Positions 1-9,249 of a stretch of 21,178 bases of DNA are shown piece by piece (position 1 is the first letter of the stretch; each line of letters opens with the position of its first letter). The stretch is from an uncultured Coleofasciculus sp. GTDB lineage: Bacteria; Cyanobacteriota; Cyanobacteriia; Cyanobacteriales; Coleofasciculaceae. The notes below the pieces were generated by a model, which worked only from the letters and a program-made list of their open reading frames with translations, did no database searches and had not been told where the DNA came from. The stretch is taken from positions 1 through 21,178 of the forward strand of contig CADCTM010000927.1 in assembly GCA_902805485.1 (NCBI GenBank), given 5' to 3'. The translations under genes were made by a program, and so were the position numbers.

Positions 1-514
1 TGAGAAAAATTCAGGCATTTTCGGCAAGGAATATCCAGCCATTGCCGATTTTTGCATAAATTTGTCAGGGCAGTCTTGTTGTGATTGACCCAAACTCCGC
101 CGGAGTGGTGCTTTGTGTCGCAGGAGTGCCTGTTTTCAACTCGTCATTACCTTCTGTCTGTGGAACTCTCTACATCTTCACATCTTCACCCTTATATATA
201 ACTCCTCTTTACCAAGGGGGGTGAGGGAACGTCAGGGGCAAGAAAACTAGCGCGAGCGCACATTTACCGGGGCTAGACACGAAAAAACTACCTCTACAAG
301 AAACATCGTTCCTGATTTGGGCAGTATTAATACCCAATCAAAGAGCGGTTATCCCAAATTGCGGTTAAACGCCGTATTTCTCTGCTCTGGTTTCTCCAAA
401 ACAATTAAGTCCACCTAACCACTGATTGCTGCTGTCACCTAACGGGATGGGTAGTAGTGATCAATTATCTAATCAACGTAAGGCATCCATAGGAGTGATT
501 AACAAAAACTGGAT
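1..514. other. Gene-free leader before the cyclase gene
   Basis: No open frame with coding character was found on either strand in these 514 bases. The stretch is AT-rich with short homopolymer runs. It presumably holds the promoter and 5' leader of the cyclase gene, but no convincing -35/-10 pair could be assigned. An AGGAG at about 490 sits before a GTG whose frame closes almost at once, so it does not serve the cyclase start. Confidence 0.5.
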
Positions 515-3500
515 ATGACTTCCATACAAGCATTCCTTTCCCCGTGGATCGGGAATTTGCCTCATCCGGCGGTTTTGGTCAACAACAACACAAGTAAGCT
601 CATGCAACTTCAAGACTCGCCCCTCTCGTTTATTGTCTTAGAGTCTGTCCTTGACCATCATCCCCTCAAAGTTGCACCCAATAAGCTCCTTGTCGAGATC
701 GTCGCCTTGCTCAATCAGGAAAGGTACAGCGCACATACTCAAGTTAGTCAACAAGCAGCCAGTAATCCCCAGAAAGCAGGCGCGAGTTGTGTTTTGGTGA
801 TTGAGGAAGAGCAACTTGTTGGGTTAATAACTGAAAGAGATTTTGTGCAGTGTGCCGCCCAAATGAATAAAGACGGGATGAAAGCGGCTGATATTATGAA
901 CCCACAGCGTTTAATCACCTTAGTCGAATCCGATTTTCGAGATATTTTTACGGTTCTGAACCTGTTTCATGAACATCAAATTTGCCACCTCCCGATTTTA
1001 AACGCTCACGGGAAGTTGCTGGGAGTTGTGACGCCGGAGCGTATTTGCCAAGCCTTGCCGACGCTGGACTTTCTTAAGAAGCGATCGCTAGAAGAGGTGA
1101 TGGTCGATGTGATCCAAGCGCCACCAAACGCCTTAGTGATGGATATCGTGCAGTTGATGGTGAAGCATCAAGTTGATTGTGTTGTGATTACCGAGGAAAC
1201 ACCGGGAAAGATTTTACAGCCTGTTGGCATTGTCACAGTCCGAGATCTGCTGTACTTTCAAGCCCTAAAGCCAGAAATCACACTAACAGCCCAAACGGTG
1301 ATGAATTCTTCAGTGATTTGGGCAAGTCCTGAACATTCGTTGTGGATGGCTCATCAGGAAATGCAGCAACAGGGTGTTGGGCAATTGCTCGTGAGGGGAA
1401 GTAAGGGAGAATGCTTGGGCATGATTAACCAGGCTAGCGTACTCAGAGCGCTTGACCCCAGAGAGATGTATCGAGTGATTGAAGTCTTGCAGCAAAAAGT
1501 TGAGCTACTGGAAACGGAGAAACTGCAACTGTTGCACAACCGCCGTGATGCACTTGAACAAGAAGTAATGGAGCGCACTGTAACGCTTCAAGAGCAGGCG
1601 GAGCTTTATCAGCAAGCTCAAAGCGAACTGCAAGAACGCAGGAAGATGGAGGAGGCACTGCGCGAACTCAATGAAGAGCTAGAAAACCGCGTCAAGGAAC
1701 GAACGGCGCAACTAATGAATCTCAATGAGGAGTTAGTCTGCGAATTCGGAGAAAGAGTACATACAGAGTCAGCCTTACGAGAAAGCGAAGCCCGATTTCG
1801 CGCCGCTGCTGAGGGGAGTCTCGATGCCTTCTTCATCTTCCAGAGCCTACGAGATGAAAGGGGACGGATTATTGACTTCATCTTTGCCGATCTTAACTCC
1901 AACGGCGAGACGATGATCTCGATGTCTAGGGAAGAGGTAATTGGCAAGCGACTCGGCGAACTTTTTCCTCTTAGTCGCACCCTTGTATTTTTTAAGAAGT
2001 TTGTCCGGGTTGTTGAGACAGGAATTGTCTTCGAGGAAGAGGTTCCAGTCTCGCTCTCTAATCTCACAGCACCCTGGCTTCATTATCAAGTTGTTCCACT
2101 TAGTGATAGTGCAACGGTAGGCAGTCCACGAGCGTCTGGGATAGCGATTACAGTACGGGACATTACCGGGCGAAAACTTGCTGAGGAAGCATTACACCAA
2201 AGCGAACAACGGTATCGGTCTGTCGTTGATAATGTCACAGAAGTGATTTTTCAGACGGATGCAAGTGGATGTTGGACGTTTCTTAACCCGGCTTGGACAG
2301 AAATTACAGGATTTGACATTGAGAAGAGTTTGGGGACTTGCTTCATAGACTACGTTCATCCCGATGACCGTCAACGGAATCTGGAACTCTTTAGACCTCT
2401 GATTGATCGCCAGAAGGACTACTATCGCCATGAAATTCGCTATTTGACCAAAAATGGTGATTTCCGCTGGATTGAGGTTTATGCGCGATTTACGGTGGCT
2501 TTCGACGGTACGATTATCGGGACGTCTGGCACACTTAACGACATTACTGAGCGCAAACAGGCACAGCAGGCACTGCAAGAAAGCGAAGCGACAAATCGAG
2601 CGCTGCTCAATGCGATCCCAGATTTAATGTTCCGCCTGCGAGAAGATGGCACGTATTTGGATTTCAAAGCGGCAAAAGATGAAGATTTGTTTTTGTCTGC
2701 TGATACATTTATTGGCAAAAAAGTAGAGGAGGTTGTCCCTCTAGAAGTCGCTCAACAGACTATGTTTTATGTGAAACAGGCGCTTTTAACTAAGGAAATC
2801 CAAATCTTTGAAATTCAGCTACAAATACCCGACAGAAACAGCACTTCTAAAGAAACACATAACTACGAAGTTCGCATTGCGCCAAGTCGAACCCATGAAG
2901 TGTTGTGTATTGTGCGGAATATCACCGAACGTAAGCAAACAGAAGTGGCAATGCGGCAAGCGGAAGAGAGATATCGCAGTATCTTTGAAAACTCGGTTAA
3001 GGGTTTGTTTCAAGCAACACCGGATGGACGTTATTTGAGTGCGAATCCTGCACTGGCAAGAATTTATGGTTACAACTCTCCGGAAGAACTAATTGAGAGT
3101 TTAAGGAATATTAATCAGCATTTTTACGTTGATGCCGAGCGTCGGATACAGTTTTTAGAGCTGATGCAAACTGAGGATCGGGTATCACATTTTGAGTCTC
3201 AGGCGTACCGCCAAGATGGTAATATTATCTGGATTTCGGAGAATGCTCATGTTGTCCGCGATGATCAAGGTAAGCCGCTTTACTATGAAGGTAGTGTTGT
3301 TGATATTACAGAGCGCAAGGTTTGGGAAGAAGCACTTCGTTATCAACAAGAATGTACTGAAGATCTGCTACTAAATATTTTGCCTGCGCCGATTGCTGAA
3401 CGTCTAAAATTTTGGGAAAGTACGATTGCAGATAGCTTTGCTGCGGTGACTGTTCTATTTGCTGATTTGGTTAATTTTACCGAATTTTCTGCTCAAATTC

Positions 3501-4003
3501 CGCCCGCTAAATTGGTGGCTTTACTTAATAAGATATTTTCCAAGTTTGATCAGTTAGCTGACAAGCATGGTTTGGAGAAGATTAAAACAATTGGAGATGC
3601 CTATATGGTTGTTGGTGGTTTGCCGACACCACGCGCCGATCATGCAGATGCGATCGCGCAAATGGCACTGGAAATGCAGCAGGCAATTACTGACTTTAAA
3701 CGGGATAATGGCGAACCTTTCCAAGTGCGAATTGGTATTCATACAGGGCCAGTTGTTGCAGGCGTAATTGGGATGAAAAGGTTTGCTTACGATTTGTGGG
3801 GCGATACTGTAAATGTGGCGTCGCGGATGGAGTCTCAGGGAATCGCAGGAAATATTCAAGTAACGGCAGAAATTTACGAACAGTTGAAGGATAAATATAA
3901 CTTTGAAAGGCGAGGTGCGATCGCGGTAAAAGGAAAAGGGGAAATGATTACTTATTGGCTTAAAGGTAGCAAGGTTTGTTACCTGCGTCCTGTACATCCA
4001 TAA
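515..4003 (+). CDS. CBS-PAS multidomain class III adenylate cyclase
   Basis: A 1162-residue signalling protein that should convert ATP to cAMP in response to several inputs. Seen in order: two CBS pairs (about residues 40-180 and 190-315), a charged coiled coil (about 320-420), four PAS/PAC units starting near 422, 559, 685 and 813 (each opened by an ESE/SEQRYR/AEERYR-type helix), and a class III cyclase domain (about 975-1150). The cyclase keeps both metal aspartates (D984 in FADLVNF, D1028 in KTIGDAY), the adenine-selecting pair K1024 and D1093 (YDLWGD), and the transition-state residues N1100 and R1104, so it should be active and ATP-specific. There are no transmembrane segments, so it is cytoplasmic. 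CBS pairs generally bind adenine nucleotides and PAS domains bind haem, flavin or small ligands; which apply here is unknown. The ATG start has only a weak GGA upstream. It is transcribed alone. Confidence 0.92.
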   Translation: MTSIQAFLSPWIGNLPHPAVLVNNNTSKLMQLQDSPLSFIVLESVLDHHPLKVAPNKLLVEIVALLNQERYSAHTQVSQQAASNPQKAGASCVLVIEEEQLVGLITERDFVQCAAQMNKDGMKAADIMNPQRLITLVESDFRDIFTVLNLFHEHQICHLPILNAHGKLLGVVTPERICQALPTLDFLKKRSLEEVMVDVIQAPPNALVMDIVQLMVKHQVDCVVITEETPGKILQPVGIVTVRDLLYFQALKPEITLTAQTVMNSSVIWASPEHSLWMAHQEMQQQGVGQLLVRGSKGECLGMINQASVLRALDPREMYRVIEVLQQKVELLETEKLQLLHNRRDALEQEVMERTVTLQEQAELYQQAQSELQERRKMEEALRELNEELENRVKERTAQLMNLNEELVCEFGERVHTESALRESEARFRAAAEGSLDAFFIFQSLRDERGRIIDFIFADLNSNGETMISMSREEVIGKRLGELFPLSRTLVFFKKFVRVVETGIVFEEEVPVSLSNLTAPWLHYQVVPLSDSATVGSPRASGIAITVRDITGRKLAEEALHQSEQRYRSVVDNVTEVIFQTDASGCWTFLNPAWTEITGFDIEKSLGTCFIDYVHPDDRQRNLELFRPLIDRQKDYYRHEIRYLTKNGDFRWIEVYARFTVAFDGTIIGTSGTLNDITERKQAQQALQESEATNRALLNAIPDLMFRLREDGTYLDFKAAKDEDLFLSADTFIGKKVEEVVPLEVAQQTMFYVKQALLTKEIQIFEIQLQIPDRNSTSKETHNYEVRIAPSRTHEVLCIVRNITERKQTEVAMRQAEERYRSIFENSVKGLFQATPDGRYLSANPALARIYGYNSPEELIESLRNINQHFYVDAERRIQFLELMQTEDRVSHFESQAYRQDGNIIWISENAHVVRDDQGKPLYYEGSVVDITERKVWEEALRYQQECTEDLLLNILPAPIAERLKFWESTIADSFAAVTVLFADLVNFTEFSAQIPPAKLVALLNKIFSKFDQLADKHGLEKIKTIGDAYMVVGGLPTPRADHADAIAQMALEMQQAITDFKRDNGEPFQVRIGIHTGPVVAGVIGMKRFAYDLWGDTVNVASRMESQGIAGNIQVTAEIYEQLKDKYNFERRGAIAVKGKGEMITYWLKGSKVCYLRPVHP

Positions 4004-4006
4004 TTA

Positions 4007-4546
4007 CTAAAATACTAGCGGACAAAGTTCAGAAATCGCCAATTCCCAACCTGGCAGGATTTCGGGAATTAATAGTGTCTCTCCATCAGTTAGCAAGGTT
4101 GATTCCCCATTAGGGTTGTAAAGTGTGACATTCCTTTGATCGGGATTAATCAGGACTCCACATCGCGCCCCGTGATTTAGAAATTCTTGAATTCTTGCTT
4201 TTTGGCGAGTTAAACTATCGGTACTAGATTTAATTTCTGCGACTAAATCAGGCACTAATTCGGCATAGGAACGGGGGGTTTGTTTCAGTCGTTCTGCTGA
4301 TACAAATGCTACATCCGGAGATAAAGTTTTTCCATCCGGCATTTTGAATCCTGTACTGGCGTCAAATACTCGTCCAAGTCGGCGTGGGTAAACCCAATTC
4401 CCAAGCAATCTACCAAACTGAGAACCAATTTCGCCGGATATCGCATCAGATGGACTCATAATAATAATCTCCCCATCCCAGAACTCGAATTGCCAGTCAG
4501 GATGTTCAGCCTGTAGTTGTTCTAAGTTTTGGACAGTTAAAGGCAT
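4007..4546 (-). CDS. Uma2 family (DUF820) PD-(D/E)XK nuclease-fold protein
   Basis: A 179-residue protein of the Uma2/DUF820 family, which is greatly expanded in cyanobacteria and has a restriction-endonuclease-like fold. Visible family marks are the N-terminal FEFWDGE block (about 20-26), SPDVAFV with D78, and LVAEIKS with E104 and K106. Together these give the D...ExK metal-binding core, so the active site looks intact. The length is normal for the family. The gene converges on the cyclase gene with only 3 bp between the two stops. The biological substrate of this family is not established; roles as a solitary nuclease or a mobile-element passenger are both inference. Confidence 0.88.
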   Translation of the reverse strand: MPLTVQNLEQLQAEHPDWQFEFWDGEIIIMSPSDAISGEIGSQFGRLLGNWVYPRRLGRVFDASTGFKMPDGKTLSPDVAFVSAERLKQTPRSYAELVPDLVAEIKSSTDSLTRQKARIQEFLNHGARCGVLINPDQRNVTLYNPNGESTLLTDGETLLIPEILPGWELAISELCPLVF

Positions 4547-4842
4547 ATTAATAGTAATCAGGTATTATTGGCGCTAGAGCTGATTTAACTATGGAAAATT
4601 CCGAGTCAAATATCCACAGTGAGCAAATTATCGCTTCCTAATTGATGGCGAAGAGAGTGATGCTGCTATTGTATTACTTTCCTGCACCTTATCTGTGGAC
4701 GAGTATTCAACGCCAATTGGGGGCAGCCCAGAGTTTGGGACGAGGTAATACTAAACCCGCCCCTACACTTGTGTTACACTAAATTGCGAATTTCTATAAG
4801 TAAAGCCGATCGCATTGCCCCCTCATCCAGTACGATGGGCAA
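4547..4842. other. Intergenic region between divergent genes
   Basis: Nearly 300 bp separate the Uma2 and lactate-oxidase starts and should contain both promoters. A plus-strand frame at about 4620-4745 reads somewhat like protein (R-F-L-I-D-G-E-E-S-D...) but has no start codon or recognised family. It may be a decayed fragment. No clear promoter could be assigned. Confidence 0.35.
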
Positions 4843-5940
4843 ATGACCCGTTCGACAACACCAATCAACCTCTTTGAGTACCAAACCTTAGCCGCCCAGC
4901 AACTACCTCAAATGGCGCTGGATTACTACGCTAGCGGTGCATGGGATGAAATAACTTTACGAGACAACCGTGCCGCTTTTGAGCGTTATAAACTCCGTCC
5001 CCGGATGCTGGTCGATGTCAGTCAGCGAGATTTAACTACTACAATACTCGGTCAATTCTTACCCTCACCGATTTTGATTGCACCGATGGCGTTTCAGTGT
5101 TTGGCGCATCCAGATGGGGAAGTTGCTACGGCGAAAGCGGCTGCGAAGTTGGGAAGTGTGATGGTATTAAGTACGCTTTCTACAAAAAGTATCGAAGATG
5201 TTGCCAGTGTTAGGAATAGTACACCTCAATGGTTTCAACTTTATGTCCATCGCGATCGCGGATTAACTCGTGCTTTAGTTGAACGTGCCTATGCTGCTGG
5301 CTTTCAAGCGCTTTGTCTCACTATAGATGTGCCCGTTTTGGGTAGGCGCGAGAGGGATACCCATAATCAATTTGTACTACCAGACGGCATGGAATTGGCG
5401 AATTTCTCAAGATTAAATGATTTAGAAATTGGCTTCAAACCTGGTGAATCTGGTTTATTTGCCTATGTTGTGGAACAGTTTAATCCAAGCCTAACTTGGG
5501 CTGATTTAGAATGGTTGCGATCGCTTTCGCCGTTACCATTGGTGCTTAAGGGTATCTTACGCGGCGATGATGCGATTCGGGCGAGGGAATATGGCGCAAG
5601 CGCAGTGATTGTTTCTAACCACGGCGGCAGACAATTGGATAGTGCGATCGCTTCTATTGATGCCTTAAGTGAGGTTGTGGCAGCGGTAGGCAATCAAATT
5701 GATGTCCTAGTAGATGGGGGTATCCGACGCGGTACAGATGTCCTGAAAGCCCTAGCATTAGGCGCAAAAGCAGTCTTATTAGGACGCCCGGTGTTGTGGG
5801 GATTAGCGGTTGGGGGAGAGGCAGGTGTCGAACACGTCCTCAATCTTTTGCTGAATGAGTTAGATTTAGCGATGGCGTTGAGTGGCTGCGCTAAGTTACA
5901 AGATATTGACTCTAGTTTGGTTGTCAGAGGGTGGCACTGA
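4843..5940 (+). CDS. FMN-dependent alpha-hydroxy-acid oxidase, L-lactate oxidase type
   Basis: A 365-residue cytosolic flavoenzyme of the glycolate/lactate oxidase family, which oxidises L-2-hydroxy acids to 2-oxo acids with release of hydrogen peroxide. All catalytic residues are present: Y28 (DYYASGA), Y134 (QLYVHRDRG), D162 and R169 (TIDVPVLGRRERD), K236 (LVLKG), H260 and R263 (SNHGGRQLD), plus the phosphate-binding DGGIRRG and GRP loops. Positions that are Thr and Trp in plant glycolate oxidase are Met82 and Leu112 here. From published work on the Nostoc enzyme, as I recall it, that combination marks L-lactate oxidase and supports oxygen-dependent lactate use. Length matches the family. 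It converges with the DUF3598-like gene, 35 bp away. No strong ribosome site precedes the ATG. Confidence 0.93.
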   Translation: MTRSTTPINLFEYQTLAAQQLPQMALDYYASGAWDEITLRDNRAAFERYKLRPRMLVDVSQRDLTTTILGQFLPSPILIAPMAFQCLAHPDGEVATAKAAAKLGSVMVLSTLSTKSIEDVASVRNSTPQWFQLYVHRDRGLTRALVERAYAAGFQALCLTIDVPVLGRRERDTHNQFVLPDGMELANFSRLNDLEIGFKPGESGLFAYVVEQFNPSLTWADLEWLRSLSPLPLVLKGILRGDDAIRAREYGASAVIVSNHGGRQLDSAIASIDALSEVVAAVGNQIDVLVDGGIRRGTDVLKALALGAKAVLLGRPVLWGLAVGGEAGVEHVLNLLLNELDLAMALSGCAKLQDIDSSLVVRGWH

Positions 5941-5975
5941 ACAATTGATGGCATTTGCGATCATAAACGCTGCCG

Positions 5976-6452
5976 TCAACCAACTCGACATTCCTGAATT
6001 ACCATAACACCCCTAAACTTCCCTTCCGGCGTAAATCCTTGGGTGGTGCGTATGCAAGTATTGTCATCGATCAGATTGATTGTTTCAACTGCAAGTAGCA
6101 CCCCGGTTGCTTTATCCCAAACTCGGAAAATAATCAAACTATCTTCATGTGCCTCACCGATCAGAGTGTAGTTGCAAAAGGGTGGGTCAGAACTCTCAAT
6201 TTTTATCTTATCTTCACCGGCGACGATGCCCACAAAGTTCTGCGTCACACTTCTACCATCGGCAAATTCATAAATATTGGTTTGAACCCATTGATTATCA
6301 ACAATTTTCTTGGTTAAAAGACCTTTAAAACGCTCAATCTCCTGACCATTTGCATCCAGACGTATCCAGTCTCCCTCCCAAACCCCAACGTGCTTTGGGA
6401 ATACCTTAAAGTCCTTTAACTGTTTTTGGGTAATGGATTCAGGAATAGACAT
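5976..6452 (-). CDS. DUF3598-like small protein
   Basis: A protein of about 158 residues, probably of the DUF3598 family, which is found mainly in cyanobacteria and has a lipocalin-like (calycin) beta-barrel. Seen are an early HVGVWEGDWIRLD block typical of such barrels, alternating hydrophobic/polar beta strands, and no signal peptide or membrane span. The frame is open to an ATG at 6473, but the ATG at 6452 (MSIPES...) has AAAGGA four bases upstream and is the better start. Family members lack an assigned enzyme activity; ligand binding is an inference from the fold. It is convergent with the oxidase gene. Confidence 0.72.
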   Translation of the reverse strand: MSIPESITQKQLKDFKVFPKHVGVWEGDWIRLDANGQEIERFKGLLTKKIVDNQWVQTNIYEFADGRSVTQNFVGIVAGEDKIKIESSDPPFCNYTLIGEAHEDSLIIFRVWDKATGVLLAVETINLIDDNTCIRTTQGFTPEGKFRGVMVIQECRVG

Positions 6453-6678
6453 ATTATCCTTTGCTGTATTCACATTAAGCGCATTTGACTCTATCTTGGC
6501 ATGGTAGGGGCATTACTCATGTCGAGTTGTGAAAGTTTTTAGTAAAGTAAATGAGGCTGGCTGGCGTGCGCCCTGAAAAATTGCTACGGATTTCGCCTTA
6601 TTCGCTTTGGATTAGCGACTATAGTGAATTTGCCGTTAATCTAAGTGTGACTCAAGACCCCTAACGACGTGAGAATCT

Positions 6679-7869
6679 ATGTTTCCTTTGCCTGACAAGC
6701 ACAAAATCTTTATCCGTTCCGTGTTGTGGCCGATTTCCTTGGTGTCAGTGGCATTGTTTGTGCCTTTTGTGTTGGCGAAATCGATGCCATCCCAACCGAA
6801 GAAGGCAACATTATCTGCTACACCGTCTTCCCGTTTGCAGCCTTCCCCTCAATTGCCACAAGATACAAGTTTAGCCGAACGGGACTGGCAACATCGTCTT
6901 GTGAGCCAAGGATTATCATGGCAAGGAGTTTCTAACACAACTCCGACAACGGCAGCGAATCCTGCTACCTCGACTAAGACTAATACCTTGGCGAAGGCTA
7001 ATCCGTCGCCGGAGCAAAAATCCAAAACTAAAACTCAAGCTTCAAATTCGTCAAAAAGTAATAACACCCAAAAACAAGCGAAACCTCCAACTCCCACTGC
7101 TCAATCTCAACCACCAAAATCCTATACCAATGCGCCACAATTAGAAATCCGCGTGGCAATTTCTACGGGAAATTCTTCTCTTGTCGTTGGCTCTTCTACC
7201 GCGAGTGAGGTAATTGATGCTCAGGGGAAGGTGTTAGGAAAAATCTCTGCAAAAGAGGGAACTAATGTTGTCCCTGATGGACAATATATCCGCATTGGGA
7301 AGTGGCAAACGCCTGCGGGAGTTTGGCTAAAGCCGGCAAAAGGGGGGATGGTATTTGTAGGCGATCGCTGGTATCGTGGCGACTTGCTTTTGGTTTCTCA
7401 GGGTAATACCCTTTTGGCAGTAAACTATGTTGATTTAGAGTCTTATATTGCCAGTGTTGTTGGTGCGGAAGTGTCTCCGAGTTGGCCAATGGCAGCCTTG
7501 AAAGCTCAAGCAATTGCAGCGCGTTCATATGCGATCGTTCATTACCTGCGCCCAGCTCATGATTTATATGATTTAGGAAATACTGAGCGTTGGCAAGTAT
7601 ACCGAGGACTTGATGCAGAATGGAACACAACTCGTCAAGCTGTTCAGGAAACACAGGGGGTTTTTCTGAGTTATAAGGGTGGAGTTGTTGAATCAATGTA
7701 CGCCGCTTCTGATGACATTGTGACTAATGTTTTTGGTGGCGTGGGGATGAGTCAAAATGGGGCTTTGAAGTTGGCTGAACAAGGTTACAACTATCAACAA
7801 ATTTTAGGAAATTATTATCCTGGCACTGGTTTGGCATGGGTTGATACTAAACAGGCGGATGTCGATTAG
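6679..7869 (+). CDS. SpoIID/LytB domain-containing protein
   Basis: A 396-residue protein with an N-terminal signal or membrane anchor (about residues 17-33), a long Ser/Thr/Pro/Lys/Gln-rich linker (about 40-150) and a SpoIID/LytB domain (about 155-385). The domain shows VDLESYIASVVGAEVSPSW, where E264 corresponds to the catalytic glutamate, then ALKAQAIAARSYA, and a C-terminal GGVGMSQNGA / ILGNYYPGTG block. SpoIID is a lytic transglycosylase acting on peptidoglycan stripped of stem peptides. Non-sporulating cyanobacteria carry homologues thought to act in septal or envelope peptidoglycan turnover, so an envelope location with the linker crossing the wall is likely. The start ATG is 10 bases after a GTGAGAA stretch. 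Confidence 0.9.
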   Translation: MFPLPDKHKIFIRSVLWPISLVSVALFVPFVLAKSMPSQPKKATLSATPSSRLQPSPQLPQDTSLAERDWQHRLVSQGLSWQGVSNTTPTTAANPATSTKTNTLAKANPSPEQKSKTKTQASNSSKSNNTQKQAKPPTPTAQSQPPKSYTNAPQLEIRVAISTGNSSLVVGSSTASEVIDAQGKVLGKISAKEGTNVVPDGQYIRIGKWQTPAGVWLKPAKGGMVFVGDRWYRGDLLLVSQGNTLLAVNYVDLESYIASVVGAEVSPSWPMAALKAQAIAARSYAIVHYLRPAHDLYDLGNTERWQVYRGLDAEWNTTRQAVQETQGVFLSYKGGVVESMYAASDDIVTNVFGGVGMSQNGALKLAEQGYNYQQILGNYYPGTGLAWVDTKQADVD

Positions 7870-7904
7870 ATGTTATTGATGGTTAGTGATTCTTTGCACA
7901 TGAT

Positions 7905-8090
7905 TTAAGGATTGTACGTTTGGATCACTAATCTTTTAAGGAAACCAGTAATAAAAGCTGACGAATTCGGTACACCGACGCGCAACACGGCTATAATTTG
8001 GTGAATTTCTTCTGGCATTAACCCAATAATGCCTGGTGTGGAAACAGCTAATGTCGGTGTGTATGTAAAAATCTTGGCAGATGTTTCAAA
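7905..8090 (-). pseudogene. Possible decayed coding fragment, family unknown
   Basis: Between two stop codons the minus strand reads about 61 codons with protein-like composition, including the stretches STPGIIGLMPEEIHQIIAVL and RVGVPNSSAFITGFLKRLV, and ends in TAA at 7905. There is no ATG or GTG with a ribosome site before MPEEI, and the upstream frame is closed by TAA at 8091-8093. It therefore looks like the C-terminal remnant of a lost gene rather than a working one. I do not recognise the family. A chance open frame is also possible. Confidence 0.3.
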
Positions 8091-8334
8091 TTAAGGTCTT
8101 GCCGAGGTCAATTTTTGAGCAGATACGATAAGGTTTAGCAAAAAAGTTAACCTGAATGGAGAGGCAAAGAGCATTAATGCGATCGCACCAGCGCCTCCAA
8201 ACTAAACACTGACTTGTACCTGAAATGACTCGTCTTGCCGAAGAATTGTCTCTGAGTCGGCATTCGTAGCGGTGGGAAAAAGGTTGAGGTGGGATTTGCG
8301 GGTTATTAGAGTGACGTTGACTTGACTACCCTTC

Positions 8335-8367
8335 ATAGTTGACAAGCAAGCCGGATTGTTCAACTAT
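8335..8367. repeat. Imperfect inverted repeat
   Basis: ATAGTTGA at 8335-8342 pairs with TCAACTAT at 8360-8367. The stem extends inward (ACAA with TTGT) with one bulged base, leaving a loop of about 10 nt. No T-tract follows, so it is not a simple terminator. It lies about 150 bp before the pentapeptide gene and could be a regulator site or leader hairpin. Confidence 0.4.
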
Positions 8368-8518
8368 AACCCGTTATTTTGTGCTGCTTAATTTTGAAGA
8401 CTAACAAACTAAATCATTGGCAGAATTAAAATGACTAAGGCTGACGCTGGCTAAATAGAAGACTAGGATAGTGAACACAGTCTATACATTGTCCCTTGTC
8501 TTCAACGCTGACTGTACT

Positions 8519-9154
8519 ATGAACCACCCACAAGATCGCATTCCTGAAGAACAAACCCCGGAAGTTTTTACCCTTGCCGCTCAGTTGTATGCCCGGCACA
8601 ATCAGAGCTATTCTCTCAAGGAGCTGATGGAGGCTGGGGCAGAGGCAAAAATACCGCCAGAGTTTATTCAACAAGCTGTTGAGCAAATTCAACTACAGCG
8701 AGCGCAAATGCAACAGCCTGTATCAACTCAGCCATCTAAGCCTTATCTCCTCGCCCTTGCGATTGGATTACCAATTCTTACCGCCCTTGCTGTGGTGGGG
8801 CTAATTGCTAGAAATGCGATGATTAATGCCCAAGAAAAACAAGTGCCTTTTGAAACTGCTGTACAATCAATTCCCGCAGAAGCGCCATTGAATGAGACTA
8901 CACAGCCAGTAAGTAACTTTAAGTGTGCCAATTTGAATCTTGCAGGACAAGATTTAAGTAGTCAAAATCTTAAAGGTGCAGATTGTACCAATGCCAAGTT
9001 AGGAAAAGCCATCTTGAGCAAGGTTAATCTAGAAGGCGCTAACCTGAGTAAGGCTGACCTAAAAAATGCCAATTTGAGCGGTGCTAGTCTTAAAGGTGCA
9101 GATTTGGCAAACGCAAAAACAGATGGCGCGAAGCTAGGTGACGCTAAAAGATAA
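8519..9154 (+). CDS. Membrane-anchored pentapeptide repeat protein
   Basis: A protein of about 211 residues. The N-terminal 60 residues are helical (TPEVFTLAAQLYARHNQSYS, then a KELMEAGAEAKIPPEFIQQA-like stretch). A single transmembrane helix follows (PYLLALAIGLPILTALAVVG), then a C-terminal run of about 12 pentapeptide repeats of the A(D/N)LxX type. Such repeats fold into a right-handed quadrilateral beta helix, probably exposed outside the cytoplasm here. The biochemical role of most cyanobacterial members is unknown. The frame is open to a GTG at 8471; I chose the ATG at 8519 because the upstream residues look non-conserved, but neither has a strong ribosome site. It is transcribed towards the tRNA gene. 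Confidence 0.85.
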   Translation: MNHPQDRIPEEQTPEVFTLAAQLYARHNQSYSLKELMEAGAEAKIPPEFIQQAVEQIQLQRAQMQQPVSTQPSKPYLLALAIGLPILTALAVVGLIARNAMINAQEKQVPFETAVQSIPAEAPLNETTQPVSNFKCANLNLAGQDLSSQNLKGADCTNAKLGKAILSKVNLEGANLSKADLKNANLSGASLKGADLANAKTDGAKLGDAKR

Positions 9155-9249
9155 AGTTCTCTAACTACTTCAAAGCCGTCTACTGTTAGTGTTCTGGCTA
9201 AGACAAAATTTATCCTCAATAAAAAAAGGATGTGTACCATAAGATTTGG

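Larger units (their letters stand above)
7870..8518. other. Gene-poor region before the pentapeptide gene
   Basis: About 650 bp without an intact gene. It contains a minus-strand coding-like remnant (listed separately), one HIP1 octamer near 8178, and an imperfect inverted repeat at 8335-8342 / 8360-8367 (listed separately). The rest shows nothing assignable. Confidence 0.5.

Noticed and set aside
4620..4745. Plus-strand frame between the Uma2 and lactate-oxidase genes reading R-F-L-I-D-G-E-E-S-D...
   Set aside because: About 40 codons with no start codon, no ribosome site and no recognised family; too short to separate from chance.
8339..8370. TTGACA...TATAAC as a promoter for the pentapeptide gene
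   Set aside because: Spacing is 20 bp, longer than a functional -35/-10 pair normally allows, and it coincides with an inverted repeat.
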